Source: Bacillota bacterium (lineage in GTDB: Bacteria > Bacillota > Clostridia > Lachnospirales > Lachnospiraceae). Taken from it: DNA of 7,337 nucleotides. Shown in pieces: positions 1 through 5,726 of this stretch. The DNA lies in the NCBI GenBank assembly GCA_023441145.1, contig JAEZQN010000104.1, positions 1 through 7,337 of the forward strand. The letters run 5' to 3'. Both the position numbers and the translations under genes were made by a program. Numbering within the stretch: position 1 is the stretch's first letter; the number at the start of each line of letters is the position of its first letter. The notes under the pieces were generated by a model. That model saw nothing but the letters and a program-made list of their open reading frames with translations, did no database searches and was not told the origin of the DNA.

Positions 1-2
1 CT

Positions 3-62
3 CTAGCATATCCACTTAACCATGCACTGCGAGGGCAAGAGATAAAAAGGAGGGTACCATGA
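3..62 (+). other. possible 3' end of an upstream gene (ATGA overlap)
   Basis: The reading frame that begins at base 3 stays open to a TGA at 60-62, which overlaps the ATG of the sulfatase gene (ATGA). The other two forward frames close by bases 6 and 19. This could be the last 19 codons of a translationally coupled upstream gene, ending in a basic tail (…EIKRRVP). The stretch is too short to assign a family, and an open frame of this length also arises by chance, so it may simply be leader sequence. Confidence 0.2.
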
Positions 63-2125
63 AATTAAAGGAGAAGTTATATATTCGTTTTCTATTTTAC
101 ACTATAGCGGTGTTTTGGATGGAATTAATCTATCAATGGTTTACATATAAAGGATTATCTTGGAACATAGCATTTATGCTGTTGTTTTCTCTAGGGTTAG
201 GTTCTGTTTTTACTCTAGTGTCGAGCTTATTTCTAAGGAAAGTGAATAAAATACTTGGATATGTAGTAATTGTTTTGCTGTTAATATTTTACGGTACCCA
301 ATTAGTTTACCAGAGTCTATTTAAGGTGCCATTACTATGGGGTGTAGCAGCTGGTGCAGCAGAGGATGCTACTGCTTATTGGAAGGAAGGCTTACAGCAG
401 ATTGTAAGCAATCTTCCTGGATTGTTATTGCTATTATTGCCTTTGGTTGCCTTGATTATTGCAAATAGAAAGTATTTTCAGTATGAAAGAAGATCCTTGA
501 AAGTATCTGGAATTCTTCTAGTGTTATGTATTTTTCTTCAATTGATGCCAGTCCTTTTAATTCGCCTTGGTGGAGTAGAATCTTTAGCATATGTGAACTA
601 TTATGAGATGAATGATCAAGTGGTAGCAGCTAGGACTCTTGGTATCTACACTACCTTCCGTCGGGACTTACAAGGAGTAGGAAAAGTGGAAGGCGATCTT
701 TCAGAATTACTTGCCAGTGCCACTAATAAGACCCCTGTGCCAGGCTCTGGAGAGGAGAAGAAGGAAAATGAGCCAGTAGAGAGTAAATCACCTCTTACTA
801 CACAGAATCCTCAACCAACAGAAGAGCCGATAGATACTTCTCCTAATGTGATGAATATCGACTTTACTGCTTTGGCAGAAAAAGAAAATGATAAGGATAT
901 CAAGGCCTTACATCAGTATTTCTCTACGGTAACCCCTACTAATAAAAATGAATATACAGGAATGTTTAAAGGAAAGAATCTTATTTTTATCACTGCAGAA
1001 GGTTTTTCTACTTGGGCAATAGATAAAAACCTGACTCCAACCTTATATAAGCTTTCTCATGAAAGCTTTGTATTTAATAATTTTTATACCTCTTTGTGGA
1101 ACACTAGTACTAGTGATGGGGAGTATGTAGCTACCCTAGGACTAATTCCAGATGGAACTCATAGTTTTAGACGGTCACAGGATAATTACCTTCCATTTTC
1201 TATGGGAGAGCAGTTCAACAGACTAGGTACTACTAGTTATGCCTATCATAATGGGTCTCTTAGCTATTACGACCGTAACGTGACACATCCTAACTTAGGG
1301 TATGACTTTAAGGCTGCAAAGCTTGGAAGTATAAGTGAGGCGGAAGGTAGTGCTCATATTTTTGACATGAAGGATGCCAATGCCTGGCCAGCTTCTGATT
1401 ATGATATGATGGTGGCTACCCTACCAGAGTATATTAATCAAAAACCATTCCATGCGTATTACATGACCATAAGTGGACACTGTCATTATAATTTTGAAGG
1501 CCAGAAGCAATGTATGAAGAATAAGGATGCAGTGAAGAATCTGCCTTATTCAGAGGAAGGGAAGGCTTATATTGCCTGTAATATCGAACTAGATAAAGCC
1601 TTGGCCTATTTAATACAGGAGCTTGATAAGAAGGGGATTCTTGATGACACAGTAATCGCTTTAAGTGGAGATCATTATCCATACGATTTAAATAAATCAA
1701 CCATTGACGAGTTAGCAGGACATGAGGTAGATGAGAATTTTGAAATATATAAGAATACGTTCATTCTATGGTCTTCTTCAGTGAAAGAGCCAATTATCAT
1801 AGATAAGGCAGGTTCTAGCATTGACATACTTCCTACTCTTACGAATCTATTTGGCTTTACTTATGATTCTAGATTAATGTCAGGACGGGATTTGCTTTCT
1901 GATTCGGAGGGAGTGGCAATATTAAAGAATAAAAGCTTTATAACAAATAAAGTACTGTATAATAGCACCACTCGCGAGGCTACCTATTTAGTGGACAAGT
2001 CTCAGGTGAGTGATTCTTATATTGAGGACAAGAAGAATGAAGTCAAAGCTCGCTTCATTGCAGCAGCTGGAATACTGAATAAGGATTATTATAAGCAAAT
2101 AGAGGGACAACTCACCTTTCCTTAA
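59..2125 (+). CDS. LTA synthase family sulfatase-fold membrane protein
   Basis: A 688-residue protein of the lipoteichoic acid synthase / phosphoglycerol transferase type. Such enzymes sit in the cytoplasmic membrane and transfer glycerol-phosphate from phosphatidylglycerol to a glycolipid or polymer outside the cell. Five hydrophobic helices are visible (about 7-27, 35-57, 66-86, 118-136, 150-168). A Pro/Glu/Ser/Thr-rich linker follows (about 222-262), then an extracellular sulfatase domain (about 304-600). Catalytic-looking residues by analogy with LtaS are Glu314 in ITAEGFS, the nucleophile-type Thr351 in NTSTSDGE, His474 in SGHCHY, and Asp538-His539 in LSGDHY. The start is supported by AAGGAGGG at 47-54, 5 nt from the ATG. 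The length is near that of LtaS-type proteins. The exact acceptor (LTA polymer, primer or another glycan) cannot be told from sequence. No neighbour in the window belongs to the same pathway. Confidence 0.88.
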   Translation: MKLKEKLYIRFLFYTIAVFWMELIYQWFTYKGLSWNIAFMLLFSLGLGSVFTLVSSLFLRKVNKILGYVVIVLLLIFYGTQLVYQSLFKVPLLWGVAAGAAEDATAYWKEGLQQIVSNLPGLLLLLLPLVALIIANRKYFQYERRSLKVSGILLVLCIFLQLMPVLLIRLGGVESLAYVNYYEMNDQVVAARTLGIYTTFRRDLQGVGKVEGDLSELLASATNKTPVPGSGEEKKENEPVESKSPLTTQNPQPTEEPIDTSPNVMNIDFTALAEKENDKDIKALHQYFSTVTPTNKNEYTGMFKGKNLIFITAEGFSTWAIDKNLTPTLYKLSHESFVFNNFYTSLWNTSTSDGEYVATLGLIPDGTHSFRRSQDNYLPFSMGEQFNRLGTTSYAYHNGSLSYYDRNVTHPNLGYDFKAAKLGSISEAEGSAHIFDMKDANAWPASDYDMMVATLPEYINQKPFHAYYMTISGHCHYNFEGQKQCMKNKDAVKNLPYSEEGKAYIACNIELDKALAYLIQELDKKGILDDTVIALSGDHYPYDLNKSTIDELAGHEVDENFEIYKNTFILWSSSVKEPIIIDKAGSSIDILPTLTNLFGFTYDSRLMSGRDLLSDSEGVAILKNKSFITNKVLYNSTTREATYLVDKSQVSDSYIEDKKNEVKARFIAAAGILNKDYYKQIEGQLTFP

Positions 2126-2181
2126 GTATGAAAAGTGGTATTTTGGTCAATTATAAAAAATAAATAAAGTTGTAAAAAATG

Positions 2182-2210
2182 TTGAAATATAGGTAGTTTA
2201 TCTGTATACT
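2182..2210 (+). promoter_or_regulatory. sigma-A promoter for tgt-yajC
   Basis: TTGAAA at 2182-2187 and TATACT at 2205-2210 are separated by exactly 17 bp. This predicts a start near 2217 and a leader of about 54 nt before the tgt ATG at 2271. The leader holds a small inverted repeat, CCATG (2234-2238) / CATGG (2246-2250), just upstream of the ribosome site. No preQ1 riboswitch is apparent. yajC, 52 nt after tgt, has no obvious promoter or terminator before it and is probably read from here too. Confidence 0.7.
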
Positions 2211-2260
2211 TATTAACTGAATTATCTTTTTTACCATGAGTGGCACATGGAATTATGAAT

Positions 2261-2273
2261 GGAGTCAATTATG
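2261..2273 (+). promoter_or_regulatory. ribosome site that sets the tgt start
   Basis: GGAG at 2261-2264 lies 6 nt before ATG 2271. The in-frame ATG at 2259 overlaps this site and has no Shine-Dalgarno of its own. Starting at 2271 gives MYKLITRDGNAKRGEF, which matches the usual N-terminus of clostridial Tgt proteins. Confidence 0.75.
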
Positions 2274-3404
2274 TATAAATTAATTACGAGAGACGGAAAT
2301 GCCAAACGAGGTGAATTTCATACTGTCCACGGGACGATACAAACACCAGTTTTCATGAATGTGGGAACTGCAGCCTCTATTAAAGGTGCGGTATCTACTA
2401 TGGATTTGCAGCAGATTAAGACTCAAGTTGAGCTATCCAATACTTACCACCTGCATGTACGACCAGGTGATAAGGTAGTGAAGAAAATGGGTGGTCTTCA
2501 TAAATTTATGGTGTGGGACAAACCTATTTTGACAGATTCTGGCGGTTTTCAAGTGTTTTCCTTAGCTGGCCTTCGTAAAATCAAAGAAGAAGGTGTTTAT
2601 TTTAACTCTCATATTGATGGACGTAAGATTTTTATGGGACCTGAGGAAAGTATGTAGATTCAGTCCAATCTAGCTTCTACCATAGCCATGGCATTTGATG
2701 AATGCCCACCACATCCTGCAACCAGAGAATATATGCAGGATTCTGTAGATAGAACGACCCGTTGGCTTGAGCGCTGTAAGGCAGAGATGGCAAGGCTTAA
2801 TTCTCTTGAGGATACCATTAATAAGCATCAGATGTTGTTTGGTATTAATCAAGGTGGAACCTTTGGAGATATTCGTGTCGAACATGCTAAGAGAATATCG
2901 GAGCTTGATTTAGACGGTTATGCGTTAGGTGGCTTAGCAGTTGGAGAAACTCATGCTGAGATGTATGATATTATAGAAAAGACCGTTCCTTATCTGCCAC
3001 TTAATAAACCAACCTATTTGATGGGAGTAGGAACTCCAGCTAATATTTTAGAGGCCGTGGAGAGAGGAGTAGACTTCTTTGACTGTGTATATCCATCTAG
3101 AAATGGGCGTCACGGACATGCTTACACCAATCACGGTAAGATGAATTTATTAAATGCCAAATATGAGACTGACGATCGACCAATCGAAGAGGGATGTGGA
3201 TGCCCGGCTTGTACTACTTATAGTCGTGGTTATATCAGACACTTGTTAAAGGCGAAAGAAATGCTTGGACTTCGACTTTTAGTCTTGCATAATTTGTATT
3301 TTTATAATACGATGATGGAAGAGATTCGTGAAGCCATTGAAGAACATCGATTTGCTGACTATAAGAAGCAAAAACTTCAAGGTTTTGAACAGGGAGAGAA
3401 GTAG
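2271..3404 (+). pseudogene. tgt: queuine tRNA-ribosyltransferase (Tgt), interrupted by in-frame TAG
   Basis: Tgt exchanges guanine-34 in GUN-anticodon tRNAs (Tyr, His, Asn, Asp) for preQ1 in the cytosol, a step of queuosine synthesis. The full frame is 377 codons, the normal family length. Visible are Asp89 in ILTDSGGFQ, the nucleophile-type Asp271 in FFDCVYPSRNGRHG, and a zinc site Cys309, Cys311, Cys314 (GCGCPAC) plus His340 (LVLHNLY). These agree with the E. coli residues at a constant offset. Codon 129 (2655-2657) is TAG, within GPEESM-stop-IQSNLASTIAM, where homologues carry Gln, Arg, Glu or Lys. There is no frameshift, and conservation is unbroken on both sides. Read literally, the gene yields a 128-residue fragment lacking Asp271 and the zinc site. 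The next in-frame ATG (2688) has no ribosome site, so an independent C-terminal product is unlikely. A sequence error, a very recent nonsense mutation, or UAG readthrough are all possible. The natural stop is also TAG. Confidence 0.88.
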
Positions 3405-3456
3405 TCCAATAGTATTAGTTATATAGTACAGATAGACAAAACAGGAGGAATTCTAT

Positions 3457-3771
3457 ATGATGAATGAATTATTTTTAGCAGGCGATGGTAACATCGTGTC
3501 ACTAGCTTTATACTTTGTTGCAATTGGTGCAGTATTTTATTTTATTGCAATTAGACCACAGAAAAAGCAACAAAAACAGCACAAGTCTTTATTAAGCTCT
3601 TTAGCAATTGGAGATAGTGTATTAACTACAAGTGGTTTCTATGGTGTTGTAATTGACATTATGGATGAAGTAGTTATTGTAGAGTTCGGTAATAACAAAA
3701 ACTGTCGTATTCCTATGAAAAAAGAAGCGATTGTTGATGTAGAAAAAGCAGAAGAAAATACAGAAGCATAA
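3457..3771 (+). CDS. yajC: Sec translocon accessory protein YajC
   Basis: A 104-residue YajC-family protein, a small single-span membrane subunit that associates with SecDF and helps protein export. One helix is clear (about 13-32). It is followed by the family-typical basic stretch IRPQKKQQ (32-39), then a soluble domain containing IGDSVLTTSGFYGVV and a charged C-terminus. AGGAGG at 3443-3448 lies 8 nt before ATG 3457; a second ATG follows directly at 3460, so the true start could be one codon later. It sits 52 nt after tgt, the usual bacterial order, and is probably co-transcribed with it. secD and secF, often the next genes, do not follow; the unit ends at a strong terminator instead. Confidence 0.93.
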   Translation: MMNELFLAGDGNIVSLALYFVAIGAVFYFIAIRPQKKQQKQHKSLLSSLAIGDSVLTTSGFYGVVIDIMDEVVIVEFGNNKNCRIPMKKEAIVDVEKAEENTEA

Positions 3772-3787
3772 TTAGGATTTGAACTAG

Positions 3788-3830
3788 AAAGCACCTTCAA
3801 AGGGCTTGACCCTTTTGAAGGTGCTTTTTT
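3788..3830 (+). terminator. intrinsic terminator after yajC
   Basis: The arms AAAGCACCTTCAAAGGG (3788-3804) and CCCTTTTGAAGGTGCTTT (3810-3827) pair around a 5-nt loop with one bulged T. An uninterrupted T run ends at 3830. This is a strong Rho-independent terminator closing the tgt-yajC unit. The A run on the left side may let it work weakly for the convergent PHP gene as well. Confidence 0.9.
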
Positions 3831-3847
3831 GCGCGAAGGCAAAGTGA

Positions 3848-3880
3848 GGATTTCTCCCGTGCTTGCACGAGGAGAAATCC
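3848..3880. repeat. hairpin A of the intergenic repeat
   Basis: GGATTTCTCC (3848-3857) pairs with GGAGAAATCC (3871-3880). The inner CGTGC (3858-3862) pairs with GCACG (3865-3869), leaving one bulged A (3870) and a two-base tip. That makes about 15 bp of nearly perfect stem. No T run follows on the plus strand, so it is not an ordinary terminator in that direction. Confidence 0.8.
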
Positions 3881-3893
3881 GAGCGCGCCCGCG

Positions 3894-3929
3894 ACACCGA
3901 ACATGAAGCGAAGCGTACAAGTTCGGTGT
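3894..3929. repeat. hairpin B of the intergenic repeat
   Basis: ACACCGAAC (3894-3902) is a perfect 9-bp complement of GTTCGGTGT (3921-3929), with an 18-nt loop between them. It lacks the constant flanks that border hairpins A and C and fills the interval between the two repeat units. Confidence 0.7.
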
Positions 3930-3949
3930 GAGAAAGAAGGCAAAGTGAA

Positions 3950-3979
3950 ACTCCCAGCCGATGGAAGTTGGCTGGGAGT
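3950..3979 (-). terminator. hairpin C, likely terminator of the PHP gene
   Basis: ACTCCCAGCC (3950-3959) pairs perfectly with GGCTGGGAGT (3970-3979). G-U and A-U pairs can extend the stem to a GGAA tip at 3963-3966 (plus-strand reading). Read on the minus strand, the hairpin comes 18 nt after the PHP stop codon and is followed by TTCACTTTG, a broken T run. It may therefore end the PHP transcript, though less efficiently than a canonical terminator. It is also the variable core of the second repeat unit. Confidence 0.5.
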
Positions 3980-3997
3980 AAGAGCGCGCCCCAGGGT

Positions 3998-4846
3998 TTA
4001 TAACCCTAGTTTTTCTAATATACTTTCTGGGATTCTTAAGCTTCCACGACCAGTACCAAGATCAATATCTGGCTTAACTGATCCGTGGAAATCGGAACCC
4101 CCAGTGATGAATAAATCAAACTCACGGGCAAGAGATTTTACGTAGGCTTCGTCATTGTTTACGTTATTACTGTAAATCGCTTCGATTCCTTTTAGTCCAT
4201 AGGACTTTATTTCCTGAAGCAACTTTTTAAGATCGCTTTCACTTAACTTATAGAGGAGAGGAAGAGCTAGTACAGGAACACCATTTGCTGCAAGGATTAA
4301 TTCTATTGCTTGCTTTGGTGTCATATATTCCCTTGTTACATAATAGGGGGAAGAGGAATCTAGGTATTTGGTAAATGCCTCTTTTATTGAGGAGACATAG
4401 CCTTCTTTTAGCATGAATTTTGCAAAGTGGGCTCTAGTAAGTACTGCATCTTTACAATCCTCTCTCATTTTTTTAACGGTAATTGGGATTCCTGCTTCCT
4501 GAAGGTTATGACACATCTTGTGATTTCTGTGATCCCTTTCTTCTTTGGCTTCCTGTAATGCTTTTAGTAAGACAGGGTCTTGATGATTTAAGCCTAAGCC
4601 CAATATATGAATATCTTCTCTTTTATAGGAGGCGGATAACTCTGTACCCGGGATGACAGTAACGGCATGTCCTCTTAGGGCAGCTACTTTGGCGGCTGAG
4701 ATTGCTTCCTCAACACCCTCTACGGTGTCGTGATCTGTTAAAGCAAAGGCAGCTAAATTCTTTTCAATGGCCAAAGAAACAATCTGAGTAGGTGAGAGAG
4801 TTCCATCTGAATAATTAGAATGGACGTGTAGATCAATGTATTTCAT
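3998..4846 (-). CDS. PHP-domain metal-dependent phosphoesterase (TrpH/RNase AM type)
   Basis: A 282-residue cytosolic PHP-fold protein of the COG0613 group. Studied relatives (E. coli YciV/RNase AM and Chromobacterium CV_1693) hydrolyse 3',5'-nucleoside bisphosphates or trim RNA 5' ends using a cluster of metals. Expected ligands are seen: His7 and His9 in DLHVHSNYSDG, Asp14, Asp38-His39-Asp40 in LTDHDT, Glu69 in PGTELSAS, His80 in DIHILGLGL, and Asp252/His254 in GGSDFHG. The usual AHP motif reads VLALP here, so the expected His is Leu195. This is one base from a His codon and may weaken metal binding. The start at 4846 is chosen because AGGAGGG lies just upstream and the PHP domain begins at once. 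Upstream in-frame codons to 4966 would add an unrelated hydrophobic tail and cover the promoter. The gene is convergent with yajC and divergent from the small membrane gene. Confidence 0.88.
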   Translation of the reverse strand: MKYIDLHVHSNYSDGTLSPTQIVSLAIEKNLAAFALTDHDTVEGVEEAISAAKVAALRGHAVTVIPGTELSASYKREDIHILGLGLNHQDPVLLKALQEAKEERDHRNHKMCHNLQEAGIPITVKKMREDCKDAVLTRAHFAKFMLKEGYVSSIKEAFTKYLDSSSPYYVTREYMTPKQAIELILAANGVPVLALPLLYKLSESDLKKLLQEIKSYGLKGIEAIYSNNVNNDEAYVKSLAREFDLFITGGSDFHGSVKPDIDLGTGRGSLRIPESILEKLGL

Positions 4847-4854
4847 TTGGTAGT

Positions 4855-4862
4855 TCCCTCCT
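4855..4862 (-). promoter_or_regulatory. ribosome site that sets the PHP gene start
   Basis: On the minus strand AGGAGGGA (4862-4855) lies 8 nt before the ATG at 4846-4844. It rules against the longer in-frame start at 4966, which has no such site. Confidence 0.8.
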
Positions 4863-4889
4863 GTGAGATTTATTTGTCTATCTGTGGAA

Positions 4890-4917
4890 AGTATAACATA
4901 AATTAAATGGAAAACAA
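4890..4917 (-). promoter_or_regulatory. likely promoter of the PHP gene
   Basis: On the minus strand TTGTTT (4917-4912) and TATACT (4895-4890) are 16 bp apart, placing a start near 4883 and a leader of about 37 nt. The match is good but not perfect. I see no equally good promoter on the plus strand for the divergent membrane gene; GATAAT at 4936-4941 lacks a fitting -35. Confidence 0.5.
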
Positions 4918-4993
4918 GCATAGAACCAGAGATGAGATAATATATTCTAATAAAGGTTAGATGCATTTAGTATGGCTTGAAGGAGGAACATAG

Positions 4994-5368
4994 ATGCAAA
5001 GGGTATCACAAAGGTTGGGAAAGGCTTTGCTTATTATGAAGGCTTTACTTGTTACGTATATAATTACGGCATTGCTTTTACTTTTGCTAGCGTTACTTAT
5101 GTATAAGCTTGACCCACCGTCAGCAGTGATAAGCGTAGGACTTGTCCTGGTCTATATTATTTCTAGCTTTGCAGGTGGATATATTATAGGAAATACAAAA
5201 AAAGAGAAACGCTTCCTTTGGGGAATTGGTATGGGAGTAGCATATTTCCTTATCATTTTTATAGTATCTGTCATATTTGGTAAAGATGTATTTGGTAGTA
5301 TGGGAAGTATCGTCTCCGTTCTTTGCATGTGTGGTTTAGGTGGCATGCTGGGGGGCATGGTGAGTTAG
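4994..5368 (+). CDS. small four-helix membrane protein, TIGR04086 / DUF3792 type
   Basis: A 124-residue hydrophobic protein with four probable membrane helices (about 13-37, 43-67, 74-95, 103-122), a short basic N-terminus, a basic loop (NTKKEKR, 67-73) and a Gly/Met-rich last helix (GLGGMLGGM). Size, topology and clostridial context fit the TIGR04086 family (YrzE-like, DUF3792), whose function is not known to me. AGGAGG at 4981-4986 lies 7 nt before the ATG. The gene ends with two consecutive TAG codons, 30 nt before the -35 element of scfA, and no hairpin separates them, so transcripts may run on into scfA. Whether it helps to export or sense the SCIFF peptide is speculation based only on position. 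Confidence 0.8.
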   Translation: MQRVSQRLGKALLIMKALLVTYIITALLLLLLALLMYKLDPPSAVISVGLVLVYIISSFAGGYIIGNTKKEKRFLWGIGMGVAYFLIIFIVSVIFGKDVFGSMGSIVSVLCMCGLGGMLGGMVS

Positions 5369-5398
5369 TAGTAAATGCAAAAGGTAAGATAAGGTTTT

Positions 5399-5427
5399 TT
5401 GACATAGTAGGTATATTATGGTATAAT
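5399..5427 (+). promoter_or_regulatory. consensus sigma-A promoter of scfA-scfB
   Basis: TTGACA at 5399-5404 and TATAAT at 5422-5427 are both perfect consensus hexamers with the ideal 17-bp spacer, which predicts strong expression. Transcription would start near 5434, giving a leader of about 95 nt before the scfA ATG. No operator is obvious. In the leader ATTACATA (5445-5452) is the exact complement of TATGTAAT (5498-5505), an AT-rich pairing that would bring the 5' end close to the ribosome site. Confidence 0.88.
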
Positions 5428-5528
5428 ACCCACAAATTGCAATTATTACATAACCGGACCAACATAGGGTAGTTTAGTCCAATTAGAAATAATGGCATAT
5501 GTAATCATAAAAATAGGAGGCTATCTAC

Positions 5529-5672
5529 ATGAAGCGTATTAAATCTTTACAGACTAAGAGTTTTAAAGATACAGTGAAAAAGGGTGGATGTGGTGAATGT
5601 CAGACTTCCTGTCAATCAGCTTGTAAAACATCCTGCACAGTTGGTAATCAGACTTGTGAGAACAACAACTAA
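5529..5672 (+). CDS. scfA: SCIFF ranthipeptide precursor
   Basis: A 47-residue precursor peptide of the SCIFF family (six cysteines in forty-five residues, TIGR03973), found almost throughout Clostridia. The leader MKRIKSLQTKSFKDTVKKGG is basic. The core carries Cys21, 24, 28, 32, 36 and 43, interleaved with Thr and Ser in CGECQTSCQSACKTSCTVG. In the homologue CteA of Clostridium thermocellum the maturase joins Cys32 to Thr37, as I recall the published work; both residues stand at the same numbers here. The peptide would be modified in the cytosol by ScfB, encoded just downstream. AGGAGG (5515-5520) lies 8 nt before the ATG. Two stop signals, TAA and an immediately following TAG, end the frame. 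The role of mature SCIFF is not settled; quorum-sensing-like regulation has been proposed in solventogenic clostridia. Confidence 0.97.
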   Translation: MKRIKSLQTKSFKDTVKKGGCGECQTSCQSACKTSCTVGNQTCENNN

Positions 5673-5677
5673 TAGTT

Positions 5678-5699
5678 AGCAGCGACTCCGGTCGCTGCT
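5678..5699 (+). other. UNCG-loop hairpin between scfA and scfB
   Basis: AGCAGCGAC (5678-5686) pairs perfectly with GTCGCTGCT (5691-5699). The loop TCCG is closed by C-G, that is C(UCCG)G, a member of the exceptionally stable UNCG tetraloop class. Only a weak T stretch (TTTGTT) follows. It may act as a partial terminator or as a 3' stabiliser of the short scfA message, so that precursor is made in excess over maturase. The scfB ribosome site begins about 11 nt downstream. Confidence 0.8.
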
Positions 5700-5710
5700 T
5701 TGTTATGTAA

Positions 5711-5726
5711 AAGGAGATTTAAAGTG
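5711..5726 (+). promoter_or_regulatory. ribosome site and GTG start of scfB
   Basis: AAGGAG at 5711-5716 lies 7 nt before GTG 5724. The protein then begins MVHQYKNNGYNIVLDVNSG, like other SCIFF maturases. The in-frame TTG at 5700 adjoins the hairpin base and has no Shine-Dalgarno, so it is rejected. Confidence 0.85.

Larger units (their letters stand above)
3835..3991. repeat. 101-nt spaced repeat: constant flanks around variable hairpins
   Basis: GAAGGCAAAGTGA occurs exactly at 3835-3847 and 3936-3948, and GAGCGCGCCC exactly at 3881-3890 and 3982-3991. Both pairs are offset by 101 nt. Between the flanks each unit holds 33 nt. These have unrelated sequences but both fold into strong hairpins (3848-3880 and 3950-3979). 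A third hairpin (3894-3929) lies between the units. The block is much richer in G+C than its surroundings and has no convincing gene. It lies between the yajC terminator and the 3' end of the PHP gene. What it does is unknown to me. Confidence 0.75.

Noticed and set aside
2113..2147. Terminator after the sulfatase gene
   Set aside because: CACCTTTC and GAAAAGTG pair with a mismatch, the stem overlaps the stop codon, and only four Ts follow. It is too weak to call.
2211..2270. preQ1 riboswitch before tgt
   Set aside because: The leader is only about 54 nt and shows just a 5-bp inverted repeat, with no recognisable preQ1 pseudoknot.
2655..2657. Pyrrolysine or selenocysteine at the tgt TAG
   Set aside because: No pyl genes or insertion elements are in the window, Tgt has no known need for such a residue here, and TAG serves as a normal stop elsewhere in the window. 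TAG is also not the selenocysteine codon.
2688..3404. Separate gene starting at the ATG after the tgt nonsense codon
   Set aside because: There is no Shine-Dalgarno before 2688, and the product would be a Tgt fragment missing the Asp89 pocket. It is the second half of the interrupted gene.
3835..3991. CRISPR array or integron attC sites
   Set aside because: There are only two copies. The repeats bracket palindromes of variable sequence rather than separating non-palindromic spacers, and no cas or integrase gene is near.
3903..4145. Open frame of 80 codons on the plus strand across the hairpin block
   Set aside because: It has no ribosome site, is built from the inverted repeats, and runs antisense into the conserved 3' end of the PHP gene.
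4847..4966. N-terminal extension of the PHP protein with a hydrophobic segment (possible signal peptide)
   Set aside because: It would contain the promoter and the strong AGGAGGG site for the start at 4846, and the PHP domain begins right at that start.
5700..5723. TTG start of scfB at 5700
   Set aside because: It touches the base of the intergenic hairpin and lacks a ribosome site. GTG 5724 has both a good site and the family's usual N-terminus.
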